The position numbers and the translations under genes were made by a program. This document shows positions 26,921 through 35,066 of a DNA stretch of 64,000 nucleotides, one piece after another; position 1 is the stretch's first letter; each line of letters starts with the position of its first letter. Origin of the DNA: Lyngbya sp. PCC 8106 (GTDB taxonomy: Bacteria; Cyanobacteriota; Cyanobacteriia; Cyanobacteriales; Microcoleaceae); assembly GCF_000169095.1 (NCBI RefSeq), contig NZ_AAVU01000023.1:36836-100835 (forward strand), in the 5' to 3' direction. The notes beneath the pieces are model-generated. The model made no database searches. It was not told the origin of the DNA and worked only from the letters and a program-made list of their open reading frames with translations.

Positions 26921-27304
26921 CTAAAGTGCTGGGTCAATTCCTGAGTACCAAGCACAAACTACACCCTTCTCTATCATCTCAAAATCTTCCGGTTTGACTA
27001 CCGCAAGACAAATACCACCCGGACATTTGGGATTATAAACTTCCTCAAACCAAGTGTGCCAAATACCATTTTGACTACCACATTCTTGACTTAATGTCAT
27101 TTCTCGCCCTTGTTCCATCTGCAATTCTTCCCACTGACAACTTTCGTCAGACCAGTTACCACCTCGTTGTTGACACCAACTTTGATGTGCGCGAATCATT
27201 GCTGTCTTAGTAGATTGAGCCTCCGTCCTTTCTGCTATGCAGATAGACAGTCCAATAACACCTACCAAACATAGGATAGAACGTTGTATGGAATTGCGAT
27301 TCAT
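26921..27304 (-). CDS. Small secreted Cys-containing protein, unknown function
   Basis: The 127-residue protein has a signal peptide (SILCLVGVIGLSICIAE, then RTEAQS). The mature part has six Cys spaced through it (SWCQQRGG, DESCQWEE, SQECGSQ, NPKCPGGICLAVV, VVCAWYSG), suggesting disulfides. It does not match a family I know. It lies upstream of and divergent from the second parA. The frame is intact. Confidence 0.6.
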   Translation of the reverse strand: MNRNSIQRSILCLVGVIGLSICIAERTEAQSTKTAMIRAHQSWCQQRGGNWSDESCQWEELQMEQGREMTLSQECGSQNGIWHTWFEEVYNPKCPGGICLAVVKPEDFEMIEKGVVCAWYSGIDPAL

Positions 27305-27440
27305 AGAGATTTTGTCGAAAAACTTTACTCTCTCTTTCAGTGCCTAAAATTAACAGTCAGTAAAAATCGCTGCGATCGCATTCAACCTGCACCCTCAATC
27401 CGTGATAATCTTCTAGAGTCAAGAATCTAGAGTCTAAAGT

Positions 27441-28202
27441 ATGGCTTGTAGATTATCCATATTTAATATGAAAGGCGGTGTTGCCAAGTCAACGACTGCC
27501 TATAACCTAGCTGTGGGACTTGTGAAGTTCCATAAACAGCGAGTTCTACTCATCGATATTGATCCTCAAGGAAATTCCAGTGCGGCTTTGGGGATTTCCA
27601 TTTGGGAACTTCAAACCCAACTCAAAGATGCGTTGCAGCGGAAAGTGGACATTACTGAAGTGATTGTCCCAACTGAGTCAGGGGTTGATGTTGCGCCCTC
27701 TAATTTGTTGTTAGCCGAAGAAGAAATCCCCATTTCAGGAATTCCAGGCCGAGAAGTTCTGCTCAGAAAAGCGATCGCAACTGTTGATGCTGAGTATGAT
27801 TGGATTCTGATTGATTGTCCGCCTAATGTTGGGGTGTTTGCTATTAATGCGCTGATGGCTTCTGAAGCGGTGTTGGTTCCAGTCGATATGAGCTATATGG
27901 GACTGTTGGGGATTCAGGGGATTGAACGGACATTGAAACTTGTCCAAGATTTTCTTGACCATCCCATTGAGATTGCTGGAGTATTGGCGACCCGCTACGA
28001 CAAACGAAATAACCTCAGCGCCGAAGTTTTGGAATCTTTGAAAGAACACTTTGGGGACAAGTTGTGCAGTTCCATCATTCCTGAAACGGTGAGAATTCGG
28101 GAAGCTCCCTCTCATCACCAATCTATTTTTGAGTTTGACCCCAATGGTGCAGGGGCTAAAGCTTACAAAGCATTATCGAAAGAGGTGTTCTCATGGCAGT
28201 GA
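27441..28202 (+). CDS. parA: ParA-family partition ATPase
   Basis: The 253-residue protein has a deviant Walker A motif (MKGGVAKSTTAYNLA, with the signature Lys), Walker A' (VLLIDIDPQGNSSAALG), Walker B (DWILIDCPP) and the later VPVDMSYMGLLGI segment. Full length for plasmid ParA/Soj. It overlaps the next gene by 10 bases, giving a ParA-plus-partner operon. It should form an ATP-dependent dimer on nucleoid DNA that positions the replicon. It differs from the truncated parA at 20170, so the region carries two partition loci. Upstream lie TCTAGAGTC-type repeats (27410-27435). Confidence 0.9.
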   Translation: MACRLSIFNMKGGVAKSTTAYNLAVGLVKFHKQRVLLIDIDPQGNSSAALGISIWELQTQLKDALQRKVDITEVIVPTESGVDVAPSNLLLAEEEIPISGIPGREVLLRKAIATVDAEYDWILIDCPPNVGVFAINALMASEAVLVPVDMSYMGLLGIQGIERTLKLVQDFLDHPIEIAGVLATRYDKRNNLSAEVLESLKEHFGDKLCSSIIPETVRIREAPSHHQSIFEFDPNGAGAKAYKALSKEVFSWQ

Positions 28203-28681
28203 AGAAAAGCAAGGGCTTGGGCAGTAATCCTCTCGACCGTGGGATTTTCTCCAAGACAGATTCCCAAGAAGAACCGCCAGAGGTAGAACTCAAGAGTCAA
28301 GAGTCGGGAGTTGAGATTCAACAGTCAAAAGTCAAAAGTCAGGAGTCAAGAAAACAGAAGGATTCAGAATCAAGTCAAGAGTCAACTGTTAATACTCAAG
28401 AGTCAAGAGTCAAGAGTGTAGAGTCAAGATTCTTGAACAGAGAACAAGCAGAACTGAAGGGAACCAATGTCAGACTGCCGATTGAGTTGATTGACTGGGT
28501 TGATGACTTGGTGAAGCAAGGGAGCAGGGACAAGAACAAGTCCAGAATACCCAAAGAGGTTTGGTTTCAAGCGGCTTTAGAACTGTTTCAAGCCATGCCC
28601 GTTGATTGGGATGACATCTCAGATGAGGATGAATTGAAGGATAAACTCAAGAGTCTAGAGTCTATAATCAAGAATCTATAG
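28193..28681 (+). CDS. Partition partner protein (ParB-like role) with repeat-derived Ser/Gln/Glu linker
   Basis: The 162-residue protein starts inside the end of parA. The N-terminus (VKKSKGLGSNPLDRGIFSKT) is typical of small ParA partners. Residues ~35-85 consist of repeats such as KSQES, SSQES and TQESRVKSVESR. These are coded by TCAAGAGTC/CAAGAGTCA strings that also occur as non-coding TCTAGAGTC repeats nearby. The C-terminal half (VRLPIELIDWVDDLVKQG, SRIPKEVWFQAALELFQA) looks like a ribbon-helix-helix DNA-binding domain. It probably binds the centromere-like site and regulates parA; this is inferred from position. Confidence 0.75.
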   Translation: MAVKKSKGLGSNPLDRGIFSKTDSQEEPPEVELKSQESGVEIQQSKVKSQESRKQKDSESSQESTVNTQESRVKSVESRFLNREQAELKGTNVRLPIELIDWVDDLVKQGSRDKNKSRIPKEVWFQAALELFQAMPVDWDDISDEDELKDKLKSLESIIKNL

Positions 28682-28696
28682 TCTAGAGTCAAGAAT

Positions 28697-28888
28697 TTAT
28701 TTTAAAGGATAATACAAGTTCCTCCGCTTCTCCCCAGTCACTCTGCTGATGTCCTTGCTTTGACTCCAAGCCCGAAAATGTTCGTGAGTCAATGTCCACT
28801 TCCCGTTCAACAGTGTCATATTGACTTCTAACCGTCGAGCCAGGTCTGAAGCTTTCAACGGTTGCCGAAAACATATCGATCTCGGCAA
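28697..28888 (-). pseudogene. Fragment: C-terminal HTH module of the RHH-like family
   Basis: On the minus strand the ~55 residues QPLKASDLARRLEVNMTLL, then HEHFRAWSQSKDISRVTGEK and a YYPLK end, align with the last part of the RHH protein at 16076-16576 (LKAEDLANRLGV, FLAWSKSKDIGRVSWEK, YYPIR). The N-terminal RHH domain is missing and no good start codon fits. It is a third, more diverged copy of this module, tail-to-tail with the partition operon. Confidence 0.55.
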
Positions 28889-29366
28889 TTTTTCATGGCA
28901 TTAGAAACGATAGCACTAGGGCTTGAGTCTTATAAGATGTAACGCTTCTACGTTCATTTTTGGCAAAGTTTTGATATTCATATCTTCCAAACCAGATTTG
29001 AGATAATTTGTCAAATATCTGAACACTCAAACATTTGCAAAAACTTATTAATTTGCTCGAAAAATTAGACTACAGAGGGGAGAGCGATTCACAAGCTATA
29101 AGCTATACACAGCAGTGTTTTGACTCTCATATTACCTCTCATTGCACGAACCTTCTATTTGCGTCCAGTAAGCGTTTCAGCCAAGCGCGGGGTTCCCTGT
29201 ACATCTGGTACGCTGGAACGCCCGACCGGGAAGCAGTATCCGGGGGATTGTCGCCCCCGGAAAGCAAAACCTAATTGGAAAGTCAAAAAACTGCATAAGT
29301 TATCAATTACCGGAGATATGTTTGGATGATGAACTTAGATGGCTAATTTATTTAAAGAGTGGAGCT
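28889..29366. other. Intergenic region with GC-rich hairpin, no gene recognised
   Basis: The spacer contains one GC-rich hairpin (CCGGGGG at 29240-29246 with CCCCCGG at 29254-29260). Overlapping short frames around 29035-29329 show no family I recognise. The GC-rich stretch 29180-29265 differs from its AT-rich surroundings and may be the remnant of a mobile element end. Confidence 0.4.
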
Positions 29367-30587
29367 ATGGCTTTCAGAACAATATTTGTACTATCAGTTC
29401 AATTATTCGTTTGGCTGATGGTTAATTTATCTATGAACTTAACTGATGGAAGAATTTTTTCAGTTGCTTACGGGCAGACAAGTCAGGACTCAAAAGCTGA
29501 CCGTCCAAAATTACAAGAAAATCCATTGGAAGCCGACCCAGAAAATGCAGAATCCAACCAAAATTCATTAAAAGCCAATCCCCAACACCTGAAAAAATTA
29601 AAAGATACTAAAGAATGTCCGGGCTGTAATTTAGCTGAAGCCGACCTCAGAGAATTTGATTTAAAGGATGCAAACTTAAAAGGTGCAAACTTAAAAGGTG
29701 CAAATCTACAGGGAGTTAATCTCAGAGAAGCCAACCTTGTAGAAACCAACTTTGAGGGGGCAAATCTTGAAGGTACAATTTTAGCAGAAGCCGATTTGAA
29801 GAAGGCTATTTTAGTGAAAAGCAATTTGAAAAATAGCAATCTCAAGAAGGCTCATCTTAAAAAGGTAAATCTGGATCTGGCTAACTTGAGTCAAGCTGAC
29901 TTGAGCTATTCTTATCTCAAAGGCAGCACGTTGAAAGGCACAAATCTTCAAGAAGCTAATCTGAGTTACAGTAATTCAGAAGCTAGCGGGTTGGTTAGAA
30001 CAAGTTTTGTCTTTGCCAATCTGAAAAATGCCAACTTAAGCTATGCTAATTTCAAGGGAACAGATATGCGGAAAGCTTATTTAGAGGGAGCAGATCTACG
30101 ACAAGCAGACTTTACAAGTGATCAGGAGACAATTCAGAGCGGTAGAACTAAGACTCGCTACATTATCATCAGTGCTTTAAATGGAGCTAATTTGAAAGAT
30201 GCAAATTTACAGGGTGCTAACTTTGAACGGGCAACTTTAATCAGTGTAAATTTGCAAAATGCTGATTTAAGGAATGCTAGGTTAAAATCCGCTCTATTGA
30301 TATCTTCAAATCTATCAGATGCTGATTTGGGGAGCGCGAACTTGAGATATACTAATTTGGCATCATCAAATCTATCTGGTGCTAATTTGTTAAGTGCTGA
30401 TTTACATAAAGCTTATTTAGTTAATGCGAATTTAACTGGAGCCAAGTTAAATAATACTCGCCTAACAAATATTAATATGACCAATGCAAACTTTACAGAG
30501 GCGAACTTAGAGCAGGCGAAAACTGATGGTAACAATATGTGTGGTGTAATTCTTCCAAATGGAGAGAAAAGTCAGCAAGGCTGTTAA
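29367..30587 (+). CDS. Pentapeptide-repeat protein with signal peptide
   Basis: The frame opens at 29322, but the ATG at 29367 is preceded by a GTGGAG-like ribosome site and gives a proper signal peptide (MAFRTIFVLSVQLFVWLMVN). After a polar linker with a CPGCNLAEA segment come about 40 pentapeptide repeats of the A(D/N)LXX type (ADLRE, ANLKGANLKGANLQGVNLRE, ADLGSANLRYTNL). These fold into a right-handed square beta-helix. A stretch near EDQETIQSGRTKTRY-like residues (~265-280) breaks the helix. The end has a Cys-x-Gly motif (NNMCGVILPNGE). It is likely periplasmic; no biochemical role is evident. Confidence 0.85.
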   Translation: MAFRTIFVLSVQLFVWLMVNLSMNLTDGRIFSVAYGQTSQDSKADRPKLQENPLEADPENAESNQNSLKANPQHLKKLKDTKECPGCNLAEADLREFDLKDANLKGANLKGANLQGVNLREANLVETNFEGANLEGTILAEADLKKAILVKSNLKNSNLKKAHLKKVNLDLANLSQADLSYSYLKGSTLKGTNLQEANLSYSNSEASGLVRTSFVFANLKNANLSYANFKGTDMRKAYLEGADLRQADFTSDQETIQSGRTKTRYIIISALNGANLKDANLQGANFERATLISVNLQNADLRNARLKSALLISSNLSDADLGSANLRYTNLASSNLSGANLLSADLHKAYLVNANLTGAKLNNTRLTNINMTNANFTEANLEQAKTDGNNMCGVILPNGEKSQQGC

Positions 30588-30869
30588 AAAGTCGGGATAG
30601 TAGTCAGACGCTTATAGCCTTTAATATGTAAGCAACTCAGGCTTTTGTCAATCTCCAATTTTGTATTTATTTTTGATAATTGCATCGACTTTTCCTCAAC
30701 TCGATACCTCGCACTCAATAAAAGTAAAAACGCACGAAGTTAGAAGTTTGGGTAGAACTAGCGAAACTGTCATGAAGGGAAATCTAGATAATGCCCGCTA
30801 CACTCAGATGGTGCATTTGCTGCATAAGCTCTCGGTGGTGAGAAATATATTCCAGTAAAAACTGAAGTT

Positions 30870-32243
30870 TTGACTAAATTGCAATTCGGGAGTTCGCAAA
30901 GCATTAAAATTTCAGTTGGAAGTCTAGAAGAAATTGCAACTAAAAACACTATGCCACTTATTGCTGATACTGAACTTGGTGCATTACTTGGAACTAATTT
31001 TTCCGATTCAGAGACATTAGTTCCGGGACAAGTGCAACAGTTTCCGTTGGGTGTGTTAAGTCTCGAGGGAGCTGATACGATTGTTGGGTCTAGTGACAGC
31101 GAACTGATTAATGGAAATCAAGATGACGATTTAATTCTAGGTGGATTGGGAACAGACACCTTATTTGGAGGGCAAGATAATGATTCTTTAGATGGACAAG
31201 GAAAAGAGGATCAGTTGTTCGGTAATTTGGGTCAGGATACCCTGAATGGGGGTGAAGGCTCTGATAGTTTATTTGGCGGACAAGATAACGATCAACTTTT
31301 CGGTAATCAAGGTCAGGATACCTTATCCGGTGACAAGGGTTCAGATACATTAACGGGTGGTGAAGGTGCAGATGTTTTTGTGGCTCAGTTGAGCGGGGCT
31401 GAACCCGATTTAATTACGGATTTTCAAGATGGAATTGATTTAATTCAACTTCCGGAAAACCTTGAATTTACCGATTTGCAATTAAGGGAACAAGGAACGG
31501 AGCAAATTTTAATCACTGATGCGGCGACAGGTGAAGAATTAGTAATTTTAGAAGGTTTTTCATTATCTGAATTGACAGCAGTTGATTTTATTAGGAGCTT
31601 TGATGATATTGTAGAAAAATTAGATTCAGTTCCCGTATTTACAATTACCGACTCGGACGGTTCACCTCTGCTGGGAAACGGGGAGAATGCTTCCGTGGTA
31701 GAAGTTTATATCAGCCGTCAGGATGCCGATAATTTTCTCAACGAGTTAGCCATTCAAAATCCGGAACTAGCTTCCTCAGTCCAAGTGACGGCTGTTTCTC
31801 TAGGAGACATTTATGAAATTGGTCAGCAAAATCAAAACAACCCAGAACGCTTAACCTTTTCTTTCGTACCCGAACAACAACAGTTAAACTCTGCAAAAGC
31901 TATTTTAGAAGCCAATGGTCAAAATATTACTCAGTTTCGGGGGGTTCCCTTATTTTTAGCAAGAGCCGGCACCGATGACCGCGTGATTACAGTACAACAA
32001 GGTGATCAACAAGCGATTCCCTTCTTTTTTAATAAAGAAGACTTACAAGGAATGCTTGACCAGTTCAAAACTCAGCAACCGGACTTAATTTCTTCGGTCA
32101 AAATTGAGGTGTTACCATTAGAAGTCCTATTAGAAGCATTTCGCACCGATGATGACCAATTTCTAGACTTGATAATTTTGATTCCACCCAGAGAAACGGT
32201 AGAATTCATTCAGGAGATGAGGTTAGTGAATACTTCTGAATAA
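30870..32243 (+). CDS. RTX calcium-binding repeats fused to a Tic22-like domain
   Basis: The 457-residue frame starts at TTG (an ATG 81 bases further in is an alternative). Residues ~70-170 hold RTX nonapeptides (LFGGQDNDSLDGQG, LGQDTLNGGEGSDSLFGGQD), then ADVFVAQLSG and ITDFQDGIDLIQLPE as in hemolysin-type ends. The last ~210 residues match the Tic22 family pattern: VFTITDSDGSPLL, VEVYISRQDADNFLNELAIQ, VSLGDIYEI, FVPEQQQLNSAKAIL, FRGVPLFLA, IPFFFNKEDLQGMLDQFKTQ. Tic22 proteins act in the cyanobacterial periplasm and the plastid intermembrane space as import or outer-membrane chaperones. I know of no standard RTX-Tic22 fusion. No Sec signal is seen. Confidence 0.75.
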   Translation: MTKLQFGSSQSIKISVGSLEEIATKNTMPLIADTELGALLGTNFSDSETLVPGQVQQFPLGVLSLEGADTIVGSSDSELINGNQDDDLILGGLGTDTLFGGQDNDSLDGQGKEDQLFGNLGQDTLNGGEGSDSLFGGQDNDQLFGNQGQDTLSGDKGSDTLTGGEGADVFVAQLSGAEPDLITDFQDGIDLIQLPENLEFTDLQLREQGTEQILITDAATGEELVILEGFSLSELTAVDFIRSFDDIVEKLDSVPVFTITDSDGSPLLGNGENASVVEVYISRQDADNFLNELAIQNPELASSVQVTAVSLGDIYEIGQQNQNNPERLTFSFVPEQQQLNSAKAILEANGQNITQFRGVPLFLARAGTDDRVITVQQGDQQAIPFFFNKEDLQGMLDQFKTQQPDLISSVKIEVLPLEVLLEAFRTDDDQFLDLIILIPPRETVEFIQEMRLVNTSE

Positions 32244-32269
32244 GAGGATTTTGCTAGTTCCAAATACCT

Positions 32270-32530
32270 CGATTGATGACTATTTTACTTGTTGTTATCT
32301 GCCGTATTATACTTCTCAAGACTGTTCTAATTGTGGCTAAAGAGTCAAGAAATCGCTATCAGTTAGAACTCATATTTGTAGTTATATAACAGTGTTAGAT
32401 ATAGATGATAAGGCAGCCAGAAATATTCTCAACTTAGCACTAAAAATACTATCGGGCGGACAGGAATCAACGCTCAGGGAGAGAAGAACCGAGGCTATTG
32501 ATCAGGAAACTTAGATTTAGTAAGTTCACT
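32270..32530 (+). pseudogene. IS200/IS605-family TnpB C-terminal remnant
   Basis: One frame gives PYYTSQDCSNCG, then a stop, then RVKKSLSVRTHICSY, LDIDDKAARNILNLALKIL. These are the zinc-ribbon and the final catalytic-Asp helix of TnpB. The second CxxC is damaged (ICSYI in place of CxxCG). In a shifted frame INAQGEKNRGY follows, typical of TnpB ends. The N-terminal part is absent. It is dead transposon debris between the two RTX genes. Confidence 0.75.
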
Positions 32531-32583
32531 CAAAGAACTGAGAATCCCTCGCTTGAGCGCGATGGGAGCGTCAACATACTTTT

Positions 32584-32608
32584 GTCCTAACCATAGCGCG
32601 TAGTGCTA
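32584..32608. repeat. End fragment related to the small insertion in the RNA ligase gene
   Basis: GTCCTAACC followed by GCGTAGTGCTA matches the inverted left end of the element at 26439-26592 (there GTCCTAACCTTTATGCGTAG in reverse complement, then TGCTATA). Only one end is recognisable. It indicates at least two copies of this small element in the window. Confidence 0.45.
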
Positions 32609-32688
32609 AATTGCATAACTTCCACCCGGTTGCAAATAGAGGAGAGTGAACAGCAATAATTCATTCTCATACGGGGGAACTCTGCACT

Positions 32689-33480
32689 ATGGTTTTGACA
32701 CCTGACTCATCTGGATTACGTTTGATTGGTGATGCTAGTTCTGAAACTGTTTTCGTCACCTCTCAGCAAGCGACAGATTTTCCGGAAGGTATTTTTATGC
32801 TAGAAGGAGATGATACCGTTACAGGTTCGTCCTTAAATGACTTGATTTATGGGAATCAAGGAGAAGACTTGATCGATGGAGGTTTGGGGGGAAATGACAC
32901 GATCTATGGAGGTCAGGGTAAAGACCTTTTGGGTAGTACATCGGGTGATAATATTTTGTTGGGTAACTTCGATAATGATTTGTTAACAGGAGGTGCCGGA
33001 AACGATCAACTATTTGGCGGTCAAGGAGATGATCTGATTGGAGGAGAGGGAGGCGGAAATGACACTTTATCAGGAGATTTAGGGAGAGATATTATCCTCG
33101 GAAGAAATACTCTATTCAGTGACACAAACCGCAAACTTTATCTGCTTCAGGCAGAACCCAACGTCTTCAATGTTAACAGTGCCGATCTAATTGGAAATTT
33201 TTTAGTGGGAGTCGATCAATTTGGCTTAACAGGAGGATTAACCGCCAATGATATAGCTTTAGAAGAAATACAGAATGTTTCGATTACAATCAACTTTGAC
33301 GGCAATCAAGCTTTTCAAGATTTAATAGGTATACTCGATCCAAGCTCAAGTACACTATTTTCTGGACTTAATGGTTCAATATCTGGAACCTTAATTCGGG
33401 AAGCATCTACAGGTACAATGATTGGTGTTGTTGCTGATGTAACTCCAGAACAGCTTCAAAATAGCTTTATAACGGTTTAA
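32689..33480 (+). CDS. RTX-repeat calcium-binding protein
   Basis: The 263-residue protein begins MVLTPDSSGLRLIGDASSE. RTX nonapeptides fill residues ~45-140: LIYGNQGEDLIDGGLGGNDT, IYGGQGKDLLGS, LLGNFDNDLLTGGAGNDQ, LFGGQGDDLIGGEGG. The RTX repeats bind Ca2+ and fold after export. The end (LYLLQAEPNVFN, LIGNFLVGVDQFGLTGGLTA) is the typical post-repeat region of cyanobacterial RTX proteins. The region just before the repeats is similar to that of the RTX-Tic22 fusion (FPEGIFMLEGDDTVTGSS against FPLGVLSLEGADTIVGSS), so the two are paralogues. Type I secretion is expected. Confidence 0.85.
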   Translation: MVLTPDSSGLRLIGDASSETVFVTSQQATDFPEGIFMLEGDDTVTGSSLNDLIYGNQGEDLIDGGLGGNDTIYGGQGKDLLGSTSGDNILLGNFDNDLLTGGAGNDQLFGGQGDDLIGGEGGGNDTLSGDLGRDIILGRNTLFSDTNRKLYLLQAEPNVFNVNSADLIGNFLVGVDQFGLTGGLTANDIALEEIQNVSITINFDGNQAFQDLIGILDPSSSTLFSGLNGSISGTLIREASTGTMIGVVADVTPEQLQNSFITV

Positions 33481-33610
33481 TCGTTCGGAAATCAATTCTG
33501 GCTCTCCTGAAAACCAGGGGAGCAATTTCTAAAACTTGACAAGCTAGAGGGAATTGTTTACGGTTGAGTTACTGTTTTAAAATCCGAGGCGAAGCGTTAG
33601 GAAAAATGGG

Positions 33611-35002
33611 ATGAGTGTGCTATCTAGATACTGGCGTTGGGTGAAAGTTGACAGTTTTGGAAAATGTAAAATTCAAGAAGTAGAAGCTGCAAAAGCTTTT
33701 GTTCTAGAACACTTTGCTGAACTTGATCGTTCAGAATGTCATGCTCAGATTCAACGTCAACTGGTAGAATGGCATCAGAGTAAATTTTCTCATCTAGCAG
33801 AAGTTTGTCTGTGCTGTTTTATCTCTAATCAAATCCGAAATATTTGTCTAGAACTCGAAAACAAATTTGGTCAAAATCATAATTTTACTTCCGATGAAAT
33901 TTTTCCTTTAGTTCTTGAATATGCTCCGAAAAGCCAAATCCCAACCCTGCATCCTGAATCTCTTTCGAGTCGCATTCTTCACAACTTCGCTCCGGAAAAA
34001 GGAACCCTCTCAACTTGGACAAATCGTGTTGTTAAAACCGATCATAAAATTAAACAATTTCTCCTCGAACATGGGATTGAACAGATAACAGATTGGTTGA
34101 TTTTGAATCGGACTTCTCCGGGAAAATTGCAACGTCTATTATCGGACTTTCAACGCACTGATACCGAGATTAAAAAGGCTTTGGAACTGCTCAATTCTTA
34201 TCATAGTGTTTATCGTAACCAACTTTTAAATCAACGGCAATCTGCTTCCACCAAACCCTATCCGGCTCCAACTTTAGAGCAGTTGGGTCAAATGGCAAAA
34301 CTGTTATCGAACGTTTGCGAATATTCTCCCGAAGAAATCTTAGAACAATTACAAAACCTGGCTAAACTCTTGCGACAAGAGCGAATTTACCGCTTGACAA
34401 AAGGACAGGTTAAAATTCAGAACATCGAAACTTTGGTTGAGGTTGATTCCCCCGGTAAAATTGACTCTGAAACCGAAAAACAAGAAGATTTTGCTGTTGC
34501 GTATCGTCAGCAGATTGAAGCTTGCTTAACTCACGCAGTCGAGCGAGTTATTCAAGGTCGTATCACCTATTATCAGGGTCAAAAAAACACTCTAAAAGCA
34601 CAACAAAAAGCCCAAATAAAGACGGATAATTTTCTCAAAGCATTGCATTTATTTCATTGTCGCGAAATATCGATGAGTCAGATCGCTTATCAACTTCAGT
34701 TCAATGACCAAACAAATGTAACTCGTTTACTTCAATTAAAAGCATTACGCAACGATATCGGACGAACAACTTTAAAATGCTTATGCGATCGCGTTTTTAA
34801 ACTTGCACAAGATTATGTGAGTCCTGATCAAATTTTAGACTTAAAATCAAAAGTACAAGATATTTTAGGAGAAGAAATTTCTAAAATTGTTGATCGCCAT
34901 AGTCAAGAAGTTCAAACACCTTTAGAAAAACGCAAAGAGCGAAGTCAGCTTTCAAAACTAATCTGTCAATATCTCGATGAATCCTACAATTTTCAATGCT
35001 AA
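33611..35002 (+). CDS. Putative sigma-like/HTH regulator of the CHAT-CHASE2 locus
   Basis: The 463-residue protein is mostly helical. Its last third contains ISMSQIAYQLQFNDQTNVTR, a helix-turn-helix-like segment, followed by LLQLKALRNDIGRTTLKCLC. An earlier part (LSSRILHNFAPEKGTLSTWT, NRVVKTDHKIKQFL) resembles region 2-like segments of sigma-70-type factors. In cyanobacteria similar proteins precede DUF1822 and CHASE2 genes, as here, from memory. It is the first gene of the plus-strand operon. I infer a regulatory role but cannot show core-polymerase binding. Confidence 0.55.
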   Translation: MSVLSRYWRWVKVDSFGKCKIQEVEAAKAFVLEHFAELDRSECHAQIQRQLVEWHQSKFSHLAEVCLCCFISNQIRNICLELENKFGQNHNFTSDEIFPLVLEYAPKSQIPTLHPESLSSRILHNFAPEKGTLSTWTNRVVKTDHKIKQFLLEHGIEQITDWLILNRTSPGKLQRLLSDFQRTDTEIKKALELLNSYHSVYRNQLLNQRQSASTKPYPAPTLEQLGQMAKLLSNVCEYSPEEILEQLQNLAKLLRQERIYRLTKGQVKIQNIETLVEVDSPGKIDSETEKQEDFAVAYRQQIEACLTHAVERVIQGRITYYQGQKNTLKAQQKAQIKTDNFLKALHLFHCREISMSQIAYQLQFNDQTNVTRLLQLKALRNDIGRTTLKCLCDRVFKLAQDYVSPDQILDLKSKVQDILGEEISKIVDRHSQEVQTPLEKRKERSQLSKLICQYLDESYNFQC

Positions 35003-35066
35003 AATAGACTTTGTAGGAAAAAGCGATAAATTTAATCTATATTTTCACCAATTAGGAGGAATTAAA

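Noticed and set aside
26737..26955. 72-codon minus-strand ORF between the RNA ligase and the Cys-rich secreted protein
   Set aside because: It overlaps the secreted-protein gene end and the ligase tail, has no recognisable features and no ribosome site.
29035..29329. Overlapping short ORFs with a GC-rich hairpin, considered as a TnpB or omega-RNA end
   Set aside because: No TnpB motif is readable there, and a hairpin alone is insufficient.
30661..30858. 65-codon ORF upstream of the RTX-Tic22 gene
   Set aside because: No domain, start context or conservation can be seen; probably chance.
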